A DNA stretch of 64,000 bases from the NCBI GenBank assembly GCA_026122225.1, contig JANEZZ010000463.1, positions 1,234,127-1,298,126 of the forward strand, in the 5' to 3' direction. The stretch's first letter is position 1; every line of letters starts with the position of its first letter. A program made the position numbers and the translations under genes. Positions 11,744-22,487 of the stretch are shown piece by piece. The stretch is from Heloderma charlesbogerti (taxonomy: Eukaryota > Chordata > Lepidosauria > Squamata > Helodermatidae). Under the pieces are notes generated by a model. The model had not been told where the DNA came from, made no database searches, and saw only the letters and a program-made list of their open reading frames with translations.

Positions 11744-12096
11744 TGGTGCTGGAGAAGACTCTTACGAGTCCCCTGGACTGCAAGGAGGTCAAATCAGTCC
11801 ATCCTAAAGGAAATCAACCCTGAGTGCTCATTGGAAGGACAGATACTGAAGCTGAAGCTCCAATATTTTGGCCACCTAATGCGAAGAGAAAACTCTCTGG
11901 AAAAGACCCTGATGCTGGGAAAGACTGAAGGCAAAAGGAGAAGGGGACGGCAGAGGATGAGATGGCTAGATAGCATCACGGATGCAATGAATATGAACTT
12001 GAGCACGCTCCGGGAGAGAGCGCAGGACAGGAAGGCCTGGCGTGCTATGGTCCATGGGGTCACGAAGAGTCGGACACGACTGAACAACAACAACAC
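11744..12096 (+). mobile_element. BovB (RTE) LINE, 5'-truncated, 12-bp target duplication
   Basis: This 353-bp insertion carries the last BovB ORF codons, reading ILKLKLQYFGHLMRRENSLE then [20 protein letters not shown], and the CGGACACGACTGAACAACAA 3' end. It is bounded by the identical 12-mer ACAGCATTCTAC at 11732-11743 and 12097-12108. That fixes both ends and shows a single target-primed event. The coding part is open but far too short for activity. Confidence 0.9.
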
Positions 12097-12108
12097 ACAG
12101 CATTCTAC

Positions 12109-12640
12109 AGAGGACAAACAGGACTGCAAAGAATAAATGGAACAATTAATCCGACATCAGGAGTGGCTATGTTTAGAAATCAGCGGGAGAATATTTCAAC
12201 CTCCCAAGACATTCTGTCAATGACCATCAGCTGGCCATTCTTCAACAAAGGAACTTCAAATGAAGTTATCAGTGTGAAATTCCTGAAGTGCAATTAATAA
12301 GAGATTCAACTCTATTTTCTGTGGTTTGAAGAGAGACAAAAGTTTTTTGTTTGGGTTTTAATCACACCCAAATGCATTAATCAGCTCACCATTGCGATGA
12401 TGTCTATGTTATCACCCAACAACATTTTGTGAATGGCAGCTGTTAAGGTCATCATCACCAGCGAGTATCCAAGGGGGCTGCTGTGATCCTACGGATTGTG
12501 TTGCGCCAGTGGGACTGACAGCCTGCGCAACTAGGCATTGGTAGTTCTAAAAGTAATCCCAGAAACAAGTGGAAATGTTCATTTCTCGGTAGGGACAGGT
12601 CAGTGGGGTGCCCTTCTGAAAACTCCACTGACCTGCCCCC
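12109..12640. other. Unclassified sequence between BovB and CR1
   Basis: The text from 12160 to 12360 and the block at 12480-12530 look repeat-like, but I cannot name a family. No convincing open frame or splice border is seen. Confidence 0.3.
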
Positions 12641-13591
12641 TTGACTCCAAGAGTGCTTATCAATGGGACCTTCTCAAACTGGGGAGAGGTAACAAGTGGG
12701 GTACCGCAAGGCTCAGTCCTGGGCCCAGTGCTCTACAACATTTTTATTAATGACTTGGAGGAGGAGGTGCAGGGAATGCTGATCAGATTTGCAGATGACA
12801 CAAAATTGGGCGGGATAGCTAATACTTTGGAAGACAGAAACAACATTCAAAGTGATCTGGATAGACTGGAGCACTGGGCAGAAAACAACAGAATGACATT
12901 TAATATGGATAAATGCCTAGTTCTGCACCTAGGAAAAAGAAACCAAATGAGCAGTTACAAGATGGGGGGTACATGGCTCAACAACACTACAAGCGAGAAC
13001 GATCTGGGAACTGTTGTCGATCACAAGCTGAAGATGAGCCAACAATGTGATGTGGCTGCAAAAAAGGCAAATGCTATTTTGGGCTGCATTCATAGAAGCA
13101 TCACTTCCAAATCCCAGGAAGTACTAGTTCCCCTCTACTCAGCACTGGTTAGGCCTCATCTGGAGTACTGTGTCCAGTTCTGGGCACCACACTTTAAGAA
13201 GGATGCAGACAAACTGGAGAGGGTTCAGAGGAGGGCAAGAAAGATGATCAGGGGACTGGAAACAAAGCCCTATGAAGAGAGACTGAAAGAACTGGGCATG
13301 TTTAGCCTTGAGAAGAGAAGACTGAGGGGAGATATGATAACGCTCTTCAAGTACTTGAAAGGTTGTCACAGAGAAGAAGGCCAGGATCTCTTCTCGATCA
13401 TCCCAGAGTGCAGGCTACGGAATAATGGGCTCAAGTTACAGGAAGCCAGATTCCGGCTGAACATCAGGAAAAACTTCCTGACTGTTAGAGCAATACAACA
13501 ATGGAACCAATTCCCTAGGGAGGTGGTGGGCTCTCCCACACTGGAGGCATTCAAGACGAGGTTGGACAGCCATCTGTCAGGGATGCTCTGA
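12641..13591 (+). pseudogene. CR1 ORF2 C-terminal part (reverse transcriptase palm/thumb)
   Basis: The frame stays open for 316 codons to its natural stop after SHLSGML. Visible motifs are [11 protein letters not shown] (RT block 4) at residues ~19-29, FADDTKL (catalytic YxDD-type block) at ~50-56, and the CR1 thumb block [20 protein letters not shown]. Endonuclease, finger domain and ORF1 are missing through 5' truncation, so no functional protein is expected. The first methionine is fortuitous. The lack of stops suggests a fairly young insertion. Confidence 0.9.
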
Positions 13592-13685
13592 CTTGGGTTC
13601 CTGCATTGAGCAGGGGGTTGGACCCGATGGCCTTGTAGGCCCCTTCCAACTCTACTGTTCTATAATTCTATGATTCTATGATTCT
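12641..13685 (+). mobile_element. CR1 LINE, 5'-truncated, with ATTCTATG tail
   Basis: It begins inside the reverse-transcriptase region, at the point equivalent to 52549 in the large CR1 copy, and runs to the ORF2 stop and 3' UTR. It ends in ATTCTATGATTCTATGATTC at 13665-13685, the octamer-repeat tail typical of CR1. The sequence is close to the 48-53.6 kb copy, so both are from the same subfamily. Confidence 0.92.
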
Positions 13686-13689
13686 TCCG

Positions 13690-15070
13690 GAAATCAGCAT
13701 TTCCACTCATTTCAGGCTGCACTAATTCCCCATAGCATTAGTGCCTGGTCCCTCTGGCAAATGGGCACAACAGGATACTGCCCATGGTCTGTACTTTTTG
13801 TATCTCAACTGAGAACAGAGTTTACATCTCATCCCTCCCTGCATGTGGACATAAATCTGCCAGTCTGAGGTTAACATGCATGCATCCGATGAAGTGGACA
13901 GTGTCCATGAAAGCTTTTGCCAGGACAAATGTGTTAGTCTTTAAAATTCCACAAGACTCTGGGCATCTCTACACCAGCCTAAAATCCGGCATTTAAAATG
14001 GGGCTTTCGTCTTCCGTTTTAAATGCAGGATCACAACGACTCCCTTTTTCACGTGCTTCCTTTTCCCCCACCCCCTTCCCCCTTCCCCCCATATCTGAGT
14101 CTTCCATTATCTTTCACTGATCTCGCTCCTCTTCTTGCCACTTTTCCTCTTTTCATGGAGGAAACTGAAGCGGAACACAAGGGGGTAATTTGATAGCTCA
14201 TTATCTGCGATCTATTTAAAAACAGGGCATTTAGTGCAGGAGACGCCCTGGAGGGACACTGCGTTATGTAAGGAGCCCACAGACTTCCATGAAGGAGCAA
14301 TCGCAATTGCAGGATAAACGCTCAGTGTGAAGGAGCCCTCTCTGTTGATCTTCCTGAATAGAGAGTGATCCTCATGCTGAATTTCTGTTACTGAAGGCAC
14401 GGGAGCCCTGCCAGGAAAAAGAGAACTGACTGGTACACTAGATTAAATCACTCCAGTGCATGGATCTGGAGATGAGGTTGCCTGGATCTATTGAATGAAA
14501 TTGTGATTACCCCCGCAAAGTATGGATCCTTTTAGATGGCGCCTATGTCTCAGGTTTGGCAGGTCACAGGTCCTGTGGGCCTGTGCTCTGTCAATACATG
14601 GCCATTCTGCTTTGGAATAGATTCCCCTGGAGCAATCCCAGCATTTATGGAATCCTGGACTAAGTAATATCATTGCCTGCTTATTTTTCTCCATCAACAC
14701 TCCTTCTGTGGAGCAAACATAGCCATAACTTTGCAATGGCTGCCATTTGAGCTCAGACAAAAGCACTGTGTGTGTGTTTTTCTTCATGATGACTTCACAT
14801 GGGCAACAACTCTATGCCATTAGAAGGAGACCATGCTCATCCAGGAATGCTCCCATGCCATGCTCAACCACCACTCTGGACCAACGTGTGATGGACCTGG
14901 TCGACTGCAGATCCTACAATGCACTCATATGGGATGTGTTGGCTGAATAGGGCCTTTATTTTAGGAAATATGTGTTCTAGGTGTGCATTGTGGGTTGATG
15001 TGGTTAAGAAAAGTGCTTGTGGCAATTGGTACAGTCTCTAGGTTCGCACCGGAAACTCAATTTAGTTTGG
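13690..15070. other. No gene; part repeat-like
   Basis: The text at 13870-13965 (GATGAAGTGGACAGTGTCCA, then GTGTTAGTCTTTAAAATTCC) resembles a dispersed reptile repeat I have seen but cannot name. 14060-14100 is C-rich. Short frames on both strands lack domains. Confidence 0.3.
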
Positions 15071-15072
15071 GT

Positions 15073-15207
15073 CAGCCTACCCCAAATGTGTGCCCCCCTG
15101 ATGTCTTAGACTGCAACTCCCATCATTCCCAGTAATGGCCATGCTGGCTAGCAATGTTGGGAATTATAGTCCAACAGATCTGGAGGGGCCCTGGTTGGGG
15201 AAGGTTG
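15073..15207. mobile_element. Palindromic hAT-like MITE
   Basis: CAGCCTACCCCAAATGTGTG at the left pairs with CTGGTTGGGGAAGGTTG at the right. The inner pair is GACTGCAACTCCCATCATTC and GGGAATTATAGTCC. It is the same family as 2747-2876, more diverged, and no intact duplication is seen. Confidence 0.7.
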
Positions 15208-15524
15208 TGGTCTGTTGTGGACTACTGTGATCATCAAGTTGTAGACATGTGTTGGCATGATGTAGGTCAGAGCTGGTGTAGCATAGGGGCTACACACATG
15301 AGCTGTAAAACTTTCCTTCAGCCGTGAATGTCCACAAGTATACTGGGTGTCTCCAGGAAAAGATAATATTCTCAAAGCATCAGGCCGCCATCTATAATAT
15401 GGGATAATAACATTGACCTACCTTACAGGGAAGTTGGAAGGGTTTCAGAGATTATATTGGTGAAGTGCTTTGAACATATACCTACCTGGACATTAAGGTA
15501 ATCATCTGAGGTCCTCCTCCAGGT

Positions 15525-15868
15525 GCCTCCATCAGATGAGGTGAGGCTATGAGAGAGAGGAGGCCTTTTCAGTGGTGGCACCCCATTTGTGGAATGCTCT
15601 CCCCAGAGAGGCTCACCTGGTGCCTACTTTATAGTCTTTTCTGTGCTAGGTGAAGACCTTTTTATTCACCCATGCATTTTAAGTACTGTTTTAGTGCTTT
15701 CACCACTTTATTCTGTTGCTGGTTTTATGTGCTGGAATGGTTTTATCCTGGTTTTTTCTTGATTTTTAGTTTTTTTTTCTAATATTTGTATTATGTTTTA
15801 AAGGTATTGTACACCACCCAGAGAACTTTGGTTATCAGGCAGTTTAAAAGTACAATAAATAAATACAT
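15525..15868 (+). mobile_element. L2-type LINE 3' end
   Basis: The segment GGAGGCCTTTTCAGTGGTGG to CACCTGGTGCC parallels the end of the L2 frame at 19.7-19.8 kb. It runs through an AT-rich 3' UTR to GTACACCACCCAGAGAACTT and an (AATA)n tail. Only the last ~40 codons and the 3' UTR remain. Confidence 0.75.
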
Positions 15869-15901
15869 AATTTCCTTGGGCTTTATATAAATGCTAAATT
15901 G

Positions 15902-16114
15902 TTTATTTATTTGTTACTAAATTTATATCCTATCTTTTTTTTCTTCTTGCAAGGAACCGAAGGTGGCTTACATGATCCTCCTCTATGTTATCCACACAAC
16001 GACCCTTGAGGTAGGTTAGGCTGAGAGTCAGTGTGTCTGGCCCAAAGTCACCCAGTCAGCTTCAGATCTCCTGAGTCCCGGGCCAACACTCTAACCACTG
16101 CACCACACTGGCTT
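15902..16114 (-). mobile_element. tRNA-derived SINE with L2-like tail
   Basis: On the minus strand it reads GAAAGCCAGTGTGGTGCAGT, the tRNA-like head, then TCAGCCTAACCTACCTCAAG and a (AAATA)n tail. It is near full length, the same family as 16800-17036. Confidence 0.8.
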
Positions 16115-16799
16115 TCAATTGCTTATCATTGACCAAGACTGCTTTACTTTCTGAGTTTTCTTTCAATTTGGCAAGATTGAAGAAGGCAGTAGGAACAATA
16201 CTTTATCCTGTGGGATAGGGACTTAGTGAACATTTAAAAATTCTACAGAAGTGGGGGGGAGGAAGCCAGACAGTGCATTTGTATAAGCTATACATCATGC
16301 AGTGTAACAAATACACTGCACAATAAATTTAATACATTTTGTACTCAAAATGATGCATCACCTTCAGTATCAAATTTATCACCACTTCAGTTTCACTTCA
16401 TGTGCTGAATCAGAGTCACCACCTACTTAATTAAAACTTCACCTGTGGTTTGTATTACACCATAAATCAGGTCAAACTGGAAATAAATGTGTTGCATATT
16501 AAAACTCATTCATCAGCTCATAAGTTAATTATAAAACAAAACAAACCTTTATGAAGATGTGTCAAAAAAGAGCCCATAATAGGAGCTCTTCCACACAGAC
16601 ACAACCAGGGCCATGTCTGTTGGCCCTGGTGCCACTGAAAAGCTGACTTCATATCATGCATAAAGGCACAGCAAAGACGATGGATGTTCAAATGATGTGT
16701 GGGCACCATTGGACCATCCATAGGCAGTCATCTGCACTCGTGTAGACCCTGAACACCACATAGGCACCTGGAAGGTCTGGTTTGGGAGCCCCATTGATA
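16115..16799. other. No gene or clear repeat
   Basis: AT-rich text with no splice-bounded exon or known mobile element. The small minus-strand frame at 16721-16518 has no domain. Confidence 0.35.
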
Positions 16800-17036
16800 G
16801 AGCCAGTGTGGTGTAGTGGTGAGAGTGTTGGACTGGAAGCCGGGAGATCCGGGTTCTAGTCCCCACTCAGCCATGGAAGCTCACTGGGTGACTTTGGGCC
16901 CAACCTACCTCACAGGGTTGCTGTTGTGAGGATAAAATGGAGAGGAGGAGGATTATGCACGCCACCTTGGTTTCCTTGAGGAGGAAAAAAGGTGGGATAT
17001 AAATGTAGCAAATAAACAAACAAATAAACAAATAAA
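16800..17036 (+). mobile_element. tRNA-derived SINE with L2-like tail, full length
   Basis: The head GAGCCAGTGTGGTGTAGTGG holds an A-box-like element, and CGGGTTCTAGTCCCCACTC holds a pol III B box (GGTTCTAGTCC). The body has TTGTGAGGATAAAATGGAGA and the tail block AAGGTGGGATATAAATGTAG followed by (AAATAAAC)n. It is a type copy for this family. The tail resembles the L2 3' end at 26330-26385, suggesting L2 machinery mobilised it. Confidence 0.85.
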
Positions 17037-18044
17037 TTGGTATGAACAGATGCGGGGAAAGCCCAAAACAGTGTTCTTGCACTGGAGAACTTCTAGTTGA
17101 ATTGTGCCCCTTAAATATAGTCTTTCAGGCTCTTGATAACTATTAAGTATTATTAGTGCCACACATGGGGCACTAGCTTCCCAGTGCCGGTGCTCTATTG
17201 TCACTTTGGACAAGGTGGAACCCTCCTTGAGCAGCCGGTCTGGCACTCCTGGCCACAAGGTGCACCCACGTTGCCATCCTTGAGGTGCTTTGCATCTGCC
17301 ACAATGTTAAGAGAAGTTGGGGGGAGGGGGAAACATTGCCTACAGGTCCTTCACATAAAGCCTAAACTCCATTCGGTAGTGGGAAAGGGAAGAGATGCCT
17401 CTAAGATGGCAGCACAACCATGTGCAATGTGCGTGGACTTGGTGTGGCACATCTGGGAAGCAATGACGCCATCCTAAATCATCCACACATTATAAGCATG
17501 GATGGGGTCATCTTTGAAGCACCCCATTATATTTGAGAGGAGCAGTATATTGTTGCACATACCTCACTTGTACAAGCGGTAAACAATTTCAGGGGTGCAG
17601 GACTTACTCCTCTGGTTTCCTTTGGAAGGAGGTTGCAGGAGGCACTTTGGCATTTTGGAATGTTTTCATTTGTTCACAAATGTACTGGTTGACCATAGTG
17701 GGGGCACACAGCTTCAGCACACCAACAGACAGGCAAAAGTCCACTGCTCCCATATCAAATCTCTGGGGAAACAGCCAGCACCCCAAAATGTTGTTAGCTT
17801 ACAGAGTCCCAAAACTCAGTTCTCTGTATCTCTTTTTCTCTGACTCAAAACAGCAGCTGTTTGCTCTTTTCACATACACTTAGCCCTTCCTCTTTTAGGG
17901 CTTTTTCAGATACACTTTTTACATACACTTAGCCCTTCCTCTGGCTACACAGTAGGGTGGGGGGGAGGATCTGAATGAGTCATCTCCTCCACCCTTAACC
18001 TAGCCTTCATGGACTGTCTTAGCTCCCATGCAATGTATCATTCA
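17037..18044. other. No gene recognised
   Basis: Frames at 17184-17477 and 17533-17883 on the plus strand have no recognisable domain or splice context. A short direct duplication (TACACTTAGCCCTTCCTCT) occurs at 17875-17895 and 17924-17942. Confidence 0.35.
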
Positions 18045-18400
18045 TTCATTCATTCTTTACAGTATTTGTATACCACTCCATATCTAAAACAGGCTTTGGA
18101 GCAGTGAACACAAAGAATAAAACAGTAAAAGAATAAAATGATTAAAACACCACCTTAAAATCATCTTGTTGTTTTTTAAAAAAACAGAATGCCAATAGAA
18201 ACCATGGCTGGTCAATGAAGGAATGCCTCCTGGAATAGTGCTGTTTTCAGGAGGCACTGGAAACAACACACTGTTGGTGCTTGCCTGACCTCCAGGGACA
18301 GAGAGAGAGTTCCACAGAAAGGGGGCCACAACACTGAAGGCCGTGGACTCTTCTAGTGGACTCCAATCGGGCTGTAGGTCCATGTGGAACCACCAGGAGC
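18045..18400 (-). mobile_element. L2-type LINE 3' end (second L2 subfamily)
   Basis: Minus-strand translation gives FSVVAPFLWNSLSVPGGQAS, the C-terminal block of L2-type ORF2 (compare FSVVAPFLWNSLPL at 26.1 kb). An AT-rich 3' UTR and a (GAATGAAT)n tail at 18040-18056 follow. It is 5'-truncated and carries no intact enzyme. Confidence 0.75.
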
Positions 18401-18593
18401 TAGCCCTCTGATGAGCACCTGTAGTTTACCTAATCAAGGATGTTCTGGGCCAGGCCAGGTTAATTTTAACTCCCTCTTGTCCAAAACCTTCCCCCACCCC
18501 AGCTCACAACAATATTTTAGATGAAAGGTGCACAAAATTTGCTGCCTCAGCTTGCACTGGCATGGCTTGTGACTGGACCAGGTTTGCCCTGGC

Positions 18594-18616
18594 AACCCTC
18601 CCTCCCTCCCTCCCTC
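18594..18616. repeat. (CCCT)n simple repeat
   Basis: About five tandem CCCT units, directly visible. Confidence 0.9.
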
Positions 18617-19159
18617 TTGCTGCCTGTGCAGCTAAGCTGAATCTGTTAAGTCAGAGAGCATTCTGTCATTCCAAACAGGAAAGATAGAAATGGGACTTAG
18701 TAAGCACTCTTCCCCTGCCGCCTCCCCCCAAGTAAAGCCATGCTCCTTTCATATTATCTGCCTTTTAATCTCACCTCCTCAATTCTAATTCAATTAGATC
18801 TTGACAGCTAGCAGATGACATAACTTCTATTTAATTAGCACTCCGCCCCACAAGGTCCTGTGCATCAATAGTTCTCTCACACAGACATGGCTTCTTGCAG
18901 TTTTCCCTGATGATTCTTTGTATAGTTAGATACAAGGAGCATCCTGCCAGCACCACATCCATCAGTGAGTGAAACAGACACAACAACAGAATCAGGCAAG
19001 TAGAGCGGAAAAGAAATCTTGCATAGAAATCAGATCGCCAGGAAAAAAAATCTGATACAGGGCATGGGGCAGAGCTTGGGCAGGTCAGGGGTGAGGGCCA
19101 CACCTGGAAGCAGATGTGAGGGAAATCCCCACTGTGGCCGTGCCCCATCACCACACTGA

Positions 19160-20115
19160 TCTGCAACGATCTATCCTGCTGCGTTCTTCTGACTGGATAG
19201 AAGGTGTGCAACCTGTCCTGGTTGGGGCTGCACTCCCCCTGAAGGAGCAGGTTCGTAGCTTGGGGGTTCTCCTGGAGCCATCTTTGTCTCTTGAGGCTCA
19301 GGTGGCCTCAGTGGCATGGAGTGCCTTCTACCAGCTTCCGTTGGTGGCCCAGCTATGCCCCTATCTGGACAGGGATAACCTGGCTTCAGTTGTCTATGCT
19401 CTGGTAACCTCCAAGTTAGATTACTGCAATGCGCTCTATGTGGGGCTGCCTTTGAAGATGGTTCAAAAGCTGCAGCTTGTGCAAAATGAGGTGGCCAGAT
19501 TGATAACAGGGACCAGAAGGTGTGAACATATAAGACCTACTCTGGTCCACTTGCATTGGCTGCCTAGATGTTTCTGAGCCTGATTCAAGGTGCTGGTTTT
19601 AACCTATAAAGCCTTACATGGCTCGGGACCACAATACCGGACAGAGCGCCTCTCCTGGCTCAGACATACCCATACGCTATGCTCAACATCTGAGGTCCTC
19701 CTTTTCCATCTAAGGTCCTTGGGTGCCTACTCCAAAGGAGGCTCTGGAGACAGCAACAAGGGAGAGGACCTTCTCAGTGGTGCCCCCCCACAACTGTGGA
19801 ATGATCTCCCCAGTGAGGCTCACCTGGCACCAACATTGTTATCTTTTTGGCTCCAGATCAAGACTTTTCTCTTTTCCCAGGCTCTTGGCAGCATGTGACA
19901 AGTTTTCATTGATCCTGGATTTGTTTCATGGTTCGGCTGACTGCTGAAAGTTGTTTTTAGATATATGTTGTCTTTGTGTATACTGTCTGTTCATGTGTTT
20001 TTATACTTTAAATTTTGCATATTGTACTTTTAATGTTTTAACCTTGTAAATTGCCCAGAGAGCTTTGGCTAGGGGGCAGTATAGAAATGAAATAAATAAA
20101 AATATAAATAATAAC
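19160..20115 (+). mobile_element. L2 LINE, 3' third with AT-rich tail
   Basis: The element includes the C-terminal part of ORF2 (next entry), the UTR block TGCCCAGAGAGCTTTGGCTA and a degenerate (AAATA)n tail to about 20115. The 5' border is approximate, set where translation first matches L2. It is a dead, 5'-truncated copy. Confidence 0.85.
19170..19898 (+). pseudogene. L2 ORF2 C-terminal fragment
   Basis: Translation gives the L2 block SLGVLLEPSLSLEAQVASVA, then LVTSKLDYCNALYVGLP, LQLVQNEVARLITGTRR and LHWLP. Two in-frame TGA codons (about 19575 and 19581), readable as transitions from TGG and CGA, interrupt it before KVLVLTYKALHG and LSGAPPQLWNDLPSEAHLA. The reading frame is the same on both sides, so there is no frameshift. 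The RT catalytic block is absent through truncation. Confidence 0.85.
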
Positions 20116-20155
20116 ATAGCCTGAGGGAGCAACTTCACAGAAATAGACCCTGCAG

Positions 20156-20746
20156 CAGGGGCAGGCAACCTTTTTGGGCCCAGGGGCACATTCAACAATT
20201 TGAGAAACCGTTGTGGACTCCAGCACAAAATGGCTGCCATGGGAGGCGTGGCTAATCAGAAACGACAAGTACCAAGCTCAAATGTCAAGGTACAAGGCAG
20301 AGGTGGGGGTCTGACCCCCAGCACACTAAAGAACTCCTTTGAACCCATACTTTTCAGTGCCAACAGAAACTTGAAGGCAAATTCTTTTTCTACCCCACCC
20401 CTCTGCCAGCCAACTCATTCCCCCTGTCTCTTTCTTCACCCTTACAGGAGTCCTTTTTCTCCCCACCCCTTCTTTTTCTTGGTGGCTGGGCATGCTGCAG
20501 CCACCCACCATCTCCATTTCCTAAAAATGTCTCTGAGCCCCACGTGTGGCCCAGAGGCATTCGTGGGAAATGAAGATAGTAGTGGCTGCAGGCCTCTCTT
20601 TGCTTTGAAGTGATCCCAGCTACTGGTCAGAAAATGTGTTAATTTTAAAAAAAGTGGGAGAGGTAGGGCACCAGTTGGTAGACACCAAGAAAGAAAGTTG
20701 TCTAAGGGGACCCTGGTGCCTGCAGGGACCACACTGCCTGCCCCTG
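20156..20746. mobile_element. hAT-type non-autonomous DNA transposon, 591 bp
   Basis: The left end CAGGGGCAGGCAACCTTTTT and right end ACTGCCTGCCCCTG are inverted repeats of hAT (Charlie-like) character. The flanking 8-mers CCCTGCAG and CCCTACAA agree at six of eight positions, both differences being transitions. Small open frames inside show no transposase motif. Confidence 0.75.
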
Positions 20747-21060
20747 CCCTACAATCTCACATGCAGCAGCATTTGACAGAATGTGCTACATTCAGCTCAA
20801 GAAGGTGCTACATTCAGCAAGTGCCCTATTGCACATGCACTAGCTACAGTGTCGCTAGGCCCATTGGACATTTGGGCAATTCCTAGTTGAGAGTGGAGAG
20901 GGAATGGTGTTTTCCCTCCCTGTGCATGTGTGTGAACCGCATACTCACGTGGACGGGGCAGGGTGAGACTAGCAGTCTAGCAGAACCTATGGAATTCAGG
21001 CCTATGCAAATGTTAAAATGGCTGCCTCTGATATTGTTGAGGAGGATATGAGGTGACAAG

Positions 21061-21452
21061 TAGAGATGCCACAGGAGTCCAAGAGGGGTGGAGTTTGGAG
21101 GACTCCTCCCTGCTTGGCCTCCCAGACCCATCCACCAAGCTGCAGACGGGTCTGGGAGCCCAGTTACTGGACCCATTCACCGGGCACTTGCACGCTCCAC
21201 GAACACCCGTCCGCCGCCTGTCCCCTTAGCGAGCCACCATTTTGTGTAAAAATGGTGGCCTGGGTTCCTCTGTAAATTTATGCCTGTCATACTGTGTAAA
21301 TGGCCCCTTTATAGCTGCCATTTATGCAACATTACTTTTACAGAGAAACCCGAGCCACCATTTTTATGCAAAATGGTGGCTCACTAAGGGGACAGGAGGC
21401 CCCGTGGTGCTTGCCAGGCAACCATGGAGGGAGGTGAGTCTGTCTATCCCTA
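21061..21452. mobile_element. hAT-like MITE with TAGGGATG-type ends and a long internal hairpin
   Basis: It starts TAGAGATG, ends TATCCCTA, and is flanked by GTGACAAG (21053-21060) and ATGACAAG (21453-21460), a seven-of-eight duplication. Inside, an arm starting CTGTCCCCTTAGCGAGCCAC (from 21217) pairs with one ending GTGGCTCACTAAGGGGACAG (to about 21399). Each arm contains a smaller palindrome CCACCATTTT...AAAATGGTGG. It is non-coding. Confidence 0.75.
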
Positions 21453-21574
21453 ATGACAAGGTACTTGGCGATGGTTGGAAAGCTGAATGGATGGTTGACT
21501 CAGGAACTATAAAAATGAGGGGGCTGCTTTGCACGTGGCAGGTTGCGATACATGCCTGCTGGGTTTAGGGTGTT

Positions 21575-21725
21575 CTGTTAGAGAGGACAGTCCTCTACTA
21601 GAAGTGCTTTTGGGGGACAGTCCTCGGTTCGAGGGTGTCCTCTGCTTGAAAATGCCAGTTTAAGGATAAAGAACGCCCAGTTTAAGGATAAAGAACCCTA
21701 GTTCAGTTTAAGGATAAAGAACCCC
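21575..21725 (+). repeat. Unclassified repeat with three tandem 19-mers
   Basis: The 19-mer CAGTTTAAGGATAAAGAAC occurs at 21656-21674, 21678-21696 and 21704-21722. Upstream sit two GGACAGTCCTC blocks. A related copy in reverse orientation lies at 39277-39385. I do not recognise the family. Confidence 0.6.
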
Positions 21726-22229
21726 AAGAAGGAGCCTTGAAAATGCCCATTAGCAGCAAATTCAGCAGGGGCACAGGTCACCTGATCACAGTCTTCCCCA
21801 ATATGGGGAGATGTATTGCAGTTCTGCTTAAATTATAGTAATTATTTCTAAAACTGCATCTATACACATAAATTAGCATATGCAGGTTTTATGTAAATCT
21901 GTGTCGTCTTTTGTCCTCGGTTTTGGTGATGTATTTCTGCTTTGGGGACAATGCATAAGTAGCCACCCTAGGTGGGTTACATTTAGCTCCATAGGTCATA
22001 AGTTGTGTAGGCCTGGTTTAGAAAGTGGTATAAATGTAGAGGCGCTGAAAGATACAGAGGTGACTAACCAGCCTGTTCTCAAAGTTACAGCTTTTGCCAT
22101 GGTGAATAAGTTGAACAAGAAGGGTGTGGAAGCCAATGGTTTGGGGCAGGTCCAGGGTTGGAGTCAAGTGCAATAGATGTCTACTCACTGAGGCCATCTA
22201 GGTCTACTCACTAAGGTAGATCACTAGGG

Positions 22230-22487
22230 CAGGGGTGGGCAAATTTGTGAAGTCCAGGGGCCATTCCCCCCCCCGACCTACCTGTGGGCCACACTACACA
22301 GGTCACCAGTGGAATTCTGGGGGGCCCAGTGGCAAAGAGATTAAAATAAAATAAAATAAAATCACTGCAAACCACAACATTTTCAGTGGCAAATTGGTGG
22401 GGGTGGGGGGGTTGCCAACTTGGATTTTGGTGGTGCTGCAGCAGCAGGAGTCTCCATGGGCCGCATATTGCCCGCCCATACTAGAGG
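22230..22487. mobile_element. hAT-type MITE
   Basis: The left end CAGGGGTGGGCAAATTTGTG and the right region ATATTGCCCGCCCATA are inverted hAT-type ends, the right one eroded. GGGCCACA-type blocks (22288) and GGGCCGCATATTGCCC lie inside, with an (AAAAT)n run at about 22344-22363. The target duplication is not clean. Confidence 0.6.

Noticed and set aside
18831..19211. 126-codon minus frame with hydrophobic segment as a membrane protein
   Set aside because: No homologue recognised, overlaps the start of the L2 fragment, and no splice signals support it.
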